DNA of 64,000 bases from Porodaedalea pini (taxonomy: Eukaryota > Basidiomycota > Agaricomycetes > Hymenochaetales > Hymenochaetaceae), in NCBI GenBank assembly GCA_002794775.1, contig NBAY01000041.1, positions 62,001 through 126,000 of the forward strand, read 5' to 3'. Every line of letters starts with the position of its first letter. The stretch's first letter is position 1. The translations under genes and the position numbers were made by a program. This document shows positions 45,020-54,486 of this stretch, piece by piece. Below the pieces are notes generated by a model. The model saw nothing but the letters and a program-made list of their open reading frames with translations. It was not told the DNA's origin and ran no database searches.

Positions 45020-46036
45020 TTACCATGCGCGATGACCACCATCTACGATTATGCTGAGGTTTTGACGGGATTAGGGAATTGTAGATCCTTAATGTAAGCA
45101 TCACTTACTCGCTTCCAGTACAGAACGAAGACGCATCTGACGCCAGCCATGTAACTACACCTCTCAGCTCAGCAGGTTTTCCAAGTCGTCCAAGAGGATT
45201 TGGGGATGCACATTCCTTGCGATGGCTGGGATTCGCCTCGAATTCGTGTTGATTCAACCTGCGAAACGAGACGGCATGAGAACTACATTCAGCCAGTGGG
45301 GATAATATATAGCTTACTCTGTGCGGATGTATCCCGGCGACAATGAATTCACTCTGATTCCATGAAGTCCGAGCTCGCATGCCATAGACCGCGCCATCTG
45401 GATAGTAGCGCCCTTGCTCGCACTGTACGAAGTGACCTTCTGGCTCTTCATCGCGCCGCTTCCAGCAATTGATGTGATGAACACAATGCTTCCTGGTATT
45501 CCGAGCTTTACCATCTGCCTACTAGCCGCCTGTGCCGTGTAGAATGTGCCATTTGCATCGATATCCATTGTCTTCTCGAACTGCGCCGCCGTGATGTCGA
45601 GACAAGACACAATCTCGACGATCCCAGCAAATGCGATACAGATATCGAGTCGCCCTTCCTTCTGCACTATATCCTCGATGACTGTACAGATCGCAGACTG
45701 GTCGGAAACATCGACAGTCGCGTACTCAAGGCGTGCACCCTTGACAAGCCCGAGTTTAGAGACATATGTTTGAATGGCCTTCCAAGTCTCGTTCGGTGTC
45801 GCACTGGTTGCCAGACAATATATTGTAGCACCCGCCTCAGCGAGTGCTTCTGCCATTTCGAGTCCGAGACCACGATGACCACCAGTGACAACAGCCACTC
45901 TCCCGTCAAGAGAGAATTCTTTTTCAAGGAGCGTAGGGCGAGGCACGAAAGACGGGTCTGATGCGGACCGCAGTGCGGCCTCTACTCCTACAGGTAGAGT
46001 GGATAATGCAGGGGGAGTTCGCATTGCACCGGTCAT
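45020..46036 (-). CDS. SDR-C: divergent short-chain dehydrogenase/reductase
   Basis: Exons 46036-45318, 45258-45109 and 45053-45020 give 300 aa. The N-terminal half matches SDR-B and SDR-D, including TGGHRGLG, but from VFITSIAGSGAMKSQKVTSY onward it differs strongly from the other three. It keeps Ser189 and the YSASK catalytic pair, which is closer to the SDR consensus than YSSSK of SDR-A and SDR-B. Exon 2 also diverges (NQHEFEANPSHRKECASPNP). Because the changes surround the active site and the substrate loop, its substrate may differ. The gene is intact. Confidence 0.85.
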
Positions 46037-47147
46037 GACAGTGGGGCATCTCGCTTGTGATGCACGGTGGGGTCGTTCTTATAACCTCATCATGTAGAGC
46101 ATGCGTCATACAAACCCGATGCCGACCACTATGGGAGGAGCATCACCAAAATAAAGATTGAGTTGAGCACAACGCGTAGGTTATTTTCTATGTCGATCGT
46201 GTGCTTGGGTATCGCAGTATAAAGTTGTGTGAATTAAGTTGAGGTGCGAGTTCACATTTGTGATCCGTTAGTCTCCAATTGCAAGAGACGAGATGTCGAA
46301 GAATTAAAAATCTGCAAAAAAGATAGTAACTGCGTCGGTGGAGTCGGGCGTCAAAGAAGGACAATCATCGAAGGCACGGTCGGCATATCAGAACCGAAGT
46401 ACGGCAATGCTTTTCTGCAGCGTGAGTGGCTTTGACGCACAACGAGGGCATGAGCAAGGGCTATGATATTATGTTGGATTAATAAGTGCAGAGCGAGAGA
46501 TGGACGCACCTACAACGTGGAAAGCGATGTTGATTGATCGTCCGTGCACGAGAATGTTAAGAACAAAGTCGCTTTATACGCATGTTTTGATCCGAGCAGG
46601 ACGCAGGGTGTCCATATTCCGACCAGATATAGAACAAGACGACCTGCTCCCTTGTCGAAGCAATAAGACTTTGTAGTTGAAAGCTCGTTAGAGCTCTTGG
46701 ACTACGCGGAGGTGGAAAATGTACGTAAGCGGGATGAACGGCACGTGCGACATATACTGCTTCAACTCTTCTATACGGAGCGGGGTAAAATTTTCTGCTT
46801 CGAAACTCAGACTGGATTCGATCCTTGATCTCTCCCCTTTGAAATCTGCAATCAGAATATCGCTTCATCCTCTTTTTGAAAACGTTCCACAAGAATTAGC
46901 CTGCTTTCCTTGTGGAGCTATTTTGTTCTCGTCTGTCGAACTTCTGCGACGAGAAAGCGCAACGCCACGGATACAAGCCGAGCAGTCCTCGAGTCTTCAG
47001 AGCATTCAAAAAGATTGTGATTCATGGATTGCGCTGCTCGCAGTGGCTCGTAAAACGAGCAATAATTATTGTACAATCAATATAGCCCCTGCTCAATATC
47101 AATCGCGCAGAATCTGTACTATTAAAACAATTCCCTTTAACCGGTGG

Positions 47148-48161
47148 TCACCATGCACGATGGCCTCCATCCACAATTATGCTCAAGTTTTGTCTGAATC
47201 AGTGAATTATAGATAAGGAGATTAAGCTCACTCACTCGCTTCCAGTACAGAACGACGACGCGTCTGACGCCAGCCACGTAATTACACCCCTCAGTTCAGC
47301 AGGTTTTCCAAGTCGTCCAAGAGGGTTCTGGGATTCCCACTCCTTTCCCAGGTCGGGGTCCGCGTCGATGTAGCGTTGATTGAGCCTGCGAAGCAAGACG
47401 GTAAGAATTACATTCAGCCAGTAGGGATAATATATAGCTTACTCTGTGGGGATATATCCAGGCGACAACGAGTTCACCCTGATTCCATACGGCCCGAGTT
47501 CGCATGCTAAGGAACGCGCCATCTGAATACCAGCGCCCTTGGATGAACCGTACGCAACGACGGCCATACCCCGCAATGCTACGCTGCCAGCCATAGACGT
47601 GACGAGTACAATGCTTCCTGGTATTCCGAGCTTTACCATCTGCCTACTAGCCGCCTGTGCCGTGTAGAATGTGCCATTTGCATCGATATCCATTGTCTTC
47701 TCGAACTGCGCCGCCGTGATGTCGAGACAAGACACAATCTCGACGATCCCAGCAGATGCGATACAGATATCGAGTCGCCCTTCCTTCTGCACTATATCCT
47801 CGATGACTGTACAGATCGCAGACTGGTCGGAAACGTCGACAGTCGCGTACTCGAGGCGTGCACCCTTGACAAGCCCGAGTTTAGAGACATATGTTTGAGT
47901 GGCCTTCCAAGTCTCGTTCGGTGTCACGCTGGTTGCCAGACAATATACTGTAGCACCCGCCTCAGCGAGTGCTTCTGCCATTTCGAGTCCGAGACCACGA
48001 TGACCACCGGTGACAACAGCCACTCTCCCGTCAAGAGAGAATTCTTTTTCGAGGAGCGTAGGGCGAGGCACGAAAGACGGGTCTGATGCGGACCGCAGTG
48101 CGGCCTCTACCCCTACAGGTGGAATTGTTGTAGCAGAGAGAGTCTGTATTGAGCTTGTCAT
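47148..48161 (-). CDS. SDR-D: short-chain dehydrogenase/reductase
   Basis: Exons 48161-47443, 47385-47236 and 47181-47148 give 300 aa. It is the arm partner of SDR-A: same start (MTSSIQT), TATA box, 5' flank and TGA stop. It shares AEAGAT and MDIDANG with SDR-C and not with SDR-A, a sign of exchange within the arm. Cofactor motif TGGHRGLG and Ser189 are present; the YxxxK site reads YGSSK. Activity class as for SDR-A. Confidence 0.85.
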
Positions 48162-48254
48162 GGTAGTAAGCAAGTTTTTTTTCGTATCACTCGTGCCGGA
48201 GAAGAAGGGGCAGGGAGAAGGGCGAGTGGACAGTGGAGAGTGCTTTCATCGGCC

Positions 48255-48262
48255 ATATATAT
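48255..48262 (-). promoter_or_regulatory. TATA box of SDR-D
   Basis: TATATATA (minus strand) about 95 bp upstream of the SDR-D ATG, matching SDR-A. Confidence 0.5.
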
Positions 48263-48529
48263 AAGTGTGCGCCACTAGAACTAGGCGATAAGGGGAGTAT
48301 ACAGAACTTAATACATGAAGGACAGACTCCGCATGTCCTACAAGCTTTTCGTTTCAAGTTGGTCATGCGTTGATTAAGCGCGCTCAGTCCATCGTAAAAG
48401 AGACTTCAAACTTCAAAATCCAAGACGCAGATTGCCATTGGTAGTCTGCCGATCTGAGCTGGTGAAGGAACCCGAGGCCAGCGGACTTTTTGTCAGAGAA
48501 GTTTGCATCTTGGATCAGTCGGTACTTCA

Positions 48530-49152
48530 GAGATCCGGTTGACAATGTTTTTCGGGGAGGCCGTTGGTCCGCATTGATATCGCGAGCAAAGCTATGAGAC
48601 GGTGTTAGGCAAGCACTAGTACTGACTCGGACATGTGTAGTGCAGCCTGCCTCGCACTAGATGGAAAGCGATGCCGACAGATCTTCTTCTGCTCGAAATG
48701 CCTCGACAGTTCCGAGTCATTCAAGCAACATGCAAGATATGATATCGAATTTAGGCAAGATGAACGGTCATCCGGCTATCTCCGGAGACGCGTCCATAAG
48801 TATCGAATCGTGTCACGTTTCTGTGTCCGTCGTGGACTCCTTACGCTTCCCGCTCAACGGCATTAATATTCTCAGAAATAACACTCGCAGCGAGCCATGC
48901 CAACCTTCTCGTTAAACATCCGTGGATTACGTCCGGAACAGCTTCCATCGCCCACCAACACGTTACCAACCACGCGTCTCGCACGTACAAAATGAACGCG
49001 CCCTGTACTGCCTTGCCAACCTGTTGCCGCATGGTCAAAGTTCATCTGGGATTATCGCACGAAACCTCGCCCTCTCGTCACATATATGAACCCGAGCTCG
49101 CGATCCTTCATGTTGTCCACTATCATTTCTGACATCCACTCAGACTACCTCA
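48530..49152. other. Spacer between the right SDR arm and the MARVEL gene
   Basis: No supported gene. Short frames on both strands (48661-48915 plus, 48841-49038 minus) have no known domain. An ATTAATATT motif is at 48862. Confidence 0.4.
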
Positions 49153-49954
49153 ATGGCTTCATATCCTACAATCCGCGCGATTTTGTACATCATACTCGTG
49201 AGTGAGGTGTCGTATCCATCTTATCAGCCTAGCAGCTTACTGATCTGTCTAACAGTGGGTCTTTTCGGTCGTACTGCTTGGCCTCACCGCTGCTCGTATC
49301 CACTATACTACACACTTAAAACCCGGGGATCCTCTGAACGGTGGAAGGGATTTCCATGGTGTGTTCTACTCTGTGCTCGTGTCGGAGGCTGATGGTGATG
49401 ACTGTTGTGTTCCTTCTGCCTTTCAGATCCTATTATTGTTGAGCTACTCGTCTGCTCGATTCTAGCACTCATTTGGTCTCCACTCGTGTACGTCTGTCCA
49501 CATTCATATGTATGCGTCATGCTAATTCTGACATCGCATTTGGAAAGGATATATATGATTCATGGGCGTCGCGAATATCGCTTCCTCTCACGCGTTTGGC
49601 ATGAGCTGACTGTTCTCTCCATTCTCTGGCTCATGTGGCTCGTCGGTGCCGCCATTGCAACAGTACGGTCTTCTTACCTCTTGTTCCCTTCTCTTCTAAT
49701 ATGCTGCTGTGTTCGTATAGCACATATGGCCTAATCTGCCGCAGATCTGCTCGCAATTCCTCGCCTGTCATATTCTCACCGCGACGGTTGCGTTCGCATG
49801 GCTCGCATGGATTACGGTCACTGCGCTCGTCATCACGACACTCCTGTACGCGACCGCAAACAGCTCATGGGCAGACCCCGTGCACGGGCACTGGGTGCGT
49901 GAGGACCCGAATCCTCGAATGAGCGAGTATTCTCAGTACAGTGTGCATGCATGA
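49153..49954 (+). CDS. MARVEL-type four-helix membrane protein
   Basis: Exons 49153-49197, 49256-49358, 49427-49487, 49548-49662 and 49721-49954 sum to 558 nt, 185 aa. Four hydrophobic segments are visible: IRAILYIILWVFSVVLLGLT (first), VELLVCSILALIWSPLVIYM, LTVLSILWLMWLVGAAIAT and TATVAFAWLAWITVTALVIT. Short polar loops and a tail ending DPNPRMSEYSQYSVHA complete it. The pattern fits fungal MARVEL-domain proteins, which associate with membrane domains and vesicle traffic; the exact role is unknown. Introns are 57-68 bp with standard GT-AG ends. Confidence 0.75.
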
Positions 49955-50967
49955 CGCACGCCCGGCCTCATCGATTGGATTGTGGGGTGTGGTTATGCGA
50001 CGTGTGGAATAGAAGCTGGGAAAGATCGGAAATGAAAGACTGAAGACCGGAGTGTGCTATGTTATTATGTTCTGCTAGTATGTCGTCTTGTTGTGTTGTC
50101 TCATCTCTTATTGTATTTGCGTTGTACATACAGAAAAATTATTTACGCGTTTGGCCATCGGTTCGGAAAACAAACTTGAACGCTGTGTCGCTCGCACCGT
50201 CGAATCCCGCTCTAGTACTCGTCTATATGAAGCATGGCGGTTAACATCGCTCTGATATATACAATCCTTATAGTCTTGTCTCTGGTGCGCTCCTTGCTTA
50301 ACTACGCGCGCAGTCTTCCAGCCAAGTTAAGCAGCCAGCAACAATCTTTCGCCTTTCTTTTACGCTCTAACTGTCTTCCTCGTCACCGAATTTCAACGGC
50401 TTGCCTTTCCCTGCTTCGCTCTGCGATTCACTCTGAAGTTGCTACTCGAATTTTTGAGCCTTTCCGAGGGCGACAAGTACAGCTGTTCTGAAGATCGTCC
50501 TCTTCAATGTGATTCGTCGGTAGCATTTCCGAGTCAAGCTGAATAACAAATATGAACTTGTGCGAGCGACTACGGTACAGGTCATCAATCCAGTTAATGT
50601 CTGAACGAGACATATACAGCAAAACCTTGCTCAGCGACATGGACTCAGACTCGTAAGATGCCTCTACCACACCACTACACTATGCATATGTATAGAGGCC
50701 ATTTGACACTGTATAGTGGACAACTGAATCGGAGAAAGGTCTAGGCTACACTCGATGTGATTATGCAATGCGGTATTCCATTCGTGAGCCCCCTTATCTT
50801 TAATCAAGAAAATACAGCTGTTTTCCTTCCCGTGGCCATCGCGAACACTCCTGAGGAAGTTGAAAGTATAGATAAAAATGGCCTCCCCAGGCCTCTATTA
50901 TTCGCCATGGCGTTAGTTTAGAGTCTTGCTTTGATATTTCAGCTCTCAAGCCTCAGCATCTTTGCAG
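49955..50967. other. Spacer with a possible minus-strand exon
   Basis: The minus frame at 50670-50428 contains SLSKVLLYMSRSDINWIDDL and more protein-like sequence, and could be an exon of an unrecognised gene. No partner exon or domain was found. The rest has nothing identifiable. Confidence 0.3.
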
Positions 50968-51397
50968 GCTTACGGATGGTTTGTAGCACAATGCAGACAC
51001 AATATTGTACTTACGGAAAGGAATTCCACTGTGAGATTCCGATTTATTGGACTTCACGACATCGACTGATGTCCATGACTCCAATATTTGCGAGCCTTTC
51101 GGCATTGGTCAGCCTGTAGACGCGCCTCTGGCTGCTCACATTCACGATATATTTCACGAGCTATCCGAAATTCGTTTTTGGCATAGACTCTGATCTGTTC
51201 ATCGTCTTGGCAATAAGGCACCTGAAGGAACAGTTGACACATTGAGAAGTGGATTGAAAGAAGTGCTTGCGAAAGTGACTAGCGCAGATGGCAAGTCGAA
51301 GCGTGCAAACGCACCAAAGTTTCGTGAAAATCTTGCAAAAAGGCTGGGATTCTGGATACATGAGCTAGGTGTAGATGGAAATCAACCGCATTGTTGA
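50968..51397 (+). pseudogene. Unrecognised gene in decay
   Basis: After an acceptor-like TTTGCAG, the plus strand codes AYGWFVAQCRHNIVLTERN and on to LHDID. A one-base shift then restores DVHDSNICEPFGIGQPVDAP through FHELSEIRFWHRL. An in-frame TGA follows, after which coding continues (GNKAPEGTVDTLRSGLKEVL, KRANAPKFRENLAKRLGFWI) to a stop at 51397. About 145 residues of protein-like sequence with one frameshift and one internal stop point to a pseudogene. I do not recognise the family. Confidence 0.5.
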
Positions 51398-51764
51398 TGT
51401 CCTTCATTTGACTGACACTTTAAAAAAAAATTCTACTCGCATCTAGGATAAAATCGGCATAGAGCATTCGTCGATTTCTCGTCTCAATGATGGCTTATGT
51501 ATTGTGCACTATAGCCAGCGGACGAACCACACATATGCCGTAGTGTTAAATCCTTCACAAAGTACTGCAAAGCTTTCGTTGTCCAACTGACATTTGGAAG
51601 TTAGCATCACGACTGCAGTGGTAACAACTGACTGTGGAGAGGATAACTAACGTTTATCCTAACTTCATCATCTTTCTAGTGAGGGACCTTTTTCCAAGAG
51701 GTGATAGGCTTTGAGTCAAACACTGCTCCTTCTTCACATTCAGATACGGTGATCTCTTTATACA

Positions 51765-53171
51765 TCACACTTCAGTGCGCTTCTCCCAACACACATGCAA
51801 TATATATCGCACCTTCTGCAGACGGGATATGTCTATGCCGTCTTTGTGCTTCATTAGACCTTCTTCCGTCTCTTGAACACATTCTGTCCATATCTTGTCG
51901 ATAACTTCCTTTGTTATACAGGATGAAGAGATTATCAATTCTTTTAGGTCCTCGCATTGGCAGTGTGGATTAAAATTGTCCAAATCGACATCGCCTATTA
52001 TCGCTCCAAGTCTGGAGTACGGTATGTAAGATTACTAAGAACGAATGAGGCGAAAAACGACGACTAACACGTGAAGTGCGCTCGCAATCTTGAGTGTAAG
52101 GCGAACAGCGCGATTCAGATCTTCTAACTTATCCTCCATCCAGGTAGCAAGAAGCAGCCCTTGCCCAATACTGACTGATCAGTCCAAGAGTGCCACAGAC
52201 CCTGGAGCAGTCCCTTGCATAAAGATCTGATTTGAATGCCATAGCGAACGATGACGTCTTCGAATGCTGGAGAGGTGTATTTCTCATCCAACCACCACTT
52301 AAAAAGAAACGAGACCGTCTCGGAAGAACGTTGCCAGAAATGCAGTATCGGACTAGCAATCGTCTCAAGCTGCGTGGATGAATTGTACTTGTAGAGTTTT
52401 TGGGTCGCAAGAAGGCGGCGAACAATCGGAACAGATACCATAGCAAATTCGACTCTTCTGGATAAATTTATGAGTAAGAGGAGCGTTATGCTAGAGCCAT
52501 AAGGGAGGCTTTACCTGCAGAGCTCCAAGGCGTCAGAGAGATATCGCAGGAGCTCGAGTCGAGATTGCATGGGACGCCCAAATTGCATTTTCCGGAACTT
52601 TGTCAGGCAGTAATGTGACAAGCGACGGGCATGACAAGAAGCACTCGTAGGAATTATTTTGACTTCTTTGAATCGAGCCTGACTCAAAATGCAACTTGCC
52701 CATTGCTCCCTTAACTTCACGCCTTTTGTTTTTGAGGAAATCTGTCTCTCTTTCCGTACCCACCTGTTCAGTATGACAAACACAACACCAGATATTAAGT
52801 CCTTGCTCACCCATAAACATGACATCCTCCGGCTTCTCACTGAAGGGCCATACCGAGATCCTTTGTCTGGAATAGTCACTATTTATTTCCTCTAGATCAG
52901 GACATTCCATGGCGGTCTGCCTGTCCTTCATTTGTCTGCGGGCTGCGACGAATTGCGCATACTTTCTCTCGATCCACCGGCCCCCTGGTTGATAGAAATA
53001 TGTGTCAATGACGCGACCGGCTCCAGGAAGGTCGTCGGCAGTTTGCGTAGATGAAGTAGCACATGAGAAGAGAGAGCAGGTATATTCACTGCAACTGTCC
53101 TCTGAGTCATCCGGGTGAACGGTTAGGTCCCTCATGCCTGCAGGAGTACTATCCCTTGTAAGAGGATCCAT
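51765..53171 (-). pseudogene. Unrecognised multi-exon gene with a frame break
   Basis: Likely exons are 53171-52764, 52678-52515 and 52457 down to about 52090, with introns of 85 and 57 bp that join in frame. The protein starts MDPLTRDSTPAGMRDL and includes LPGAGRVIDTYFYQPGGRW, RLELLRYLSDALELCRRVEF and SSETVSFLFKWWLDEKYTSP. Near 52170 the frame must shift by one base to continue as IGQGLLLATWMEDKLEDLNR and LTLKIASALH. A last exon down to 51765 (LGAIIGDVDLDNFNP...) is likely but its junction is unclear. No known domain was recognised. It may be a recent pseudogene, or the break may be a sequence error. Confidence 0.45.
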
Positions 53172-53886
53172 CGGGGTTCAGTGAAGAACCGTGGATGGGA
53201 AAGTCCAAGCGGACAACTATTAGAACATACCTAAACTTTTCTAAGTTCATGAGGCGCCCCAGGCATGTTCTTAGTTTGGGTCAGTATTCATCTTAGTATG
53301 CTCGTCTTAGTAGCTGATGCTTCTCTAATTGATTTCGAGAAAGGTAGGCTTGACATCAAGAAAGGGAGTGATAGATGGCCTGTCGCCTATTCAGGCGAAG
53401 AGCGCCTTTCAGTCTAAGAACAATGGCGACCCGCCTTCGTCGTATCTGCGTCGCCAATGCATTTTCTTGAGAATTGATGCTTCTAGATTGCGTAACGTTC
53501 GGCGCTGACACTGGAAAGCGAGTGGCGAACATAAACTTCGGGCTATATTAGGCTTCGGGAACGAGGTAAATTGAGGCGAGTACCTTAAGGGTAAGTTGGG
53601 GCGACCTGTAGCATAGACGCTTATTGCTTCCATCAAGACTTCCAGGCGTTTACGAACCAGAATAGAATATTCATTAAGTGCATAAATGACGTTGCTATTG
53701 TGCGTTGCAGGTTCGGCAGAAGATTTTGAGGTTATTCGATTGTATCTGTTAATTTGAAGGGTGGATGCACACTCTCTTGAATACCATTCGCAGCGAGGAG
53801 TTATAACGGAAATATTGCTGAAATCTCAGAGTAGGAGTGTAAGCGCCAAAGCATCGTTGCACCAGGTAAATGGTGTAGAGGGAATT
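53172..53886. other. Spacer without a supported gene
   Basis: Short frames on both strands lack known domains or splice partners. Confidence 0.35.
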
Positions 53887-54381
53887 TCAATAGCTTCGCA
53901 CCTTCAGCGACTCAATAGCGATGCGCGGCTCGCGAGGACCAGAAAGAGACTTGTGGCCTATTATGAGCCCACAAGAAGACGGCGCCGAGGAGGATAGCGA
54001 TGTTAGCAGGCGTTTTCTGCGCTTGCAGATGGGGGATACGGAGACAGCTCCCAGACTTGAATAATTCCTTGATGCGACGACGGAGATCATGAGGAGCTCA
54101 AGTTCCATGAGGGCGAAGCGCGGCTTTCATGAGAAGCCATCGACTCGCCTTACCATGCATACCACTGACAGAACCGCACCCAGCACCGCGATCGATTTAT
54201 TCTTTGTTTTGCTGCCGCTTAGACTGAAGACAGGCTCGTGGTTGAGATTGGTGTCCGACAGATGCAGAATAAGAAATGCAAAAGATACTTGACCTGTGAG
54301 GGCGTGTCTGAGAATATCGCTGACGTAAATAATGTTAGATAATACCTTCCTAATCTGAGTTGATCGACTGAACCAACTCAA
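53887..54381 (-). pseudogene. Possible membrane-protein fragment upstream of ZF3
   Basis: The minus strand reads IRKVLSNIIYVSDILRHALT, then KNKSIAVLGAVLSVVCMVRR with hydrophobic character, and MELELLMISVVASRNYSSLG. Possible splice sites exist but no complete model could be built. It resembles the helix-rich ends of basidiomycete multi-pass proteins, but the family is not identified. Confidence 0.3.
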
Positions 54382-54486
54382 GACTTACCATAACCTCTTT
54401 GTGTTGCAAACAGGCTTGACATCCAGTCAGGAAGGACTGCGTTCGCTGCATACCATTAACAAAAAGCGGACGACACCAACGGCTCG

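Larger units (their letters stand above)
43521..48529 (-). repeat. Right arm of the SDR inverted repeat
   Basis: About 5.0 kb, inverted copy of 31909-37050. The inner end is fused to foldback copy 2; the outer end lies near 48529, where GAAGTACCGACTGATCC (minus strand) matches 31909 onward. The two arms are separated by about 6.5 kb. Confidence 0.85.

Noticed and set aside
46557..46892. 111-codon minus-strand frame in the SDR spacer, partly present in both arms
   Set aside because: The left arm copy is broken upstream (68 codons left), there is no domain, and near-identity follows from the recent duplication.
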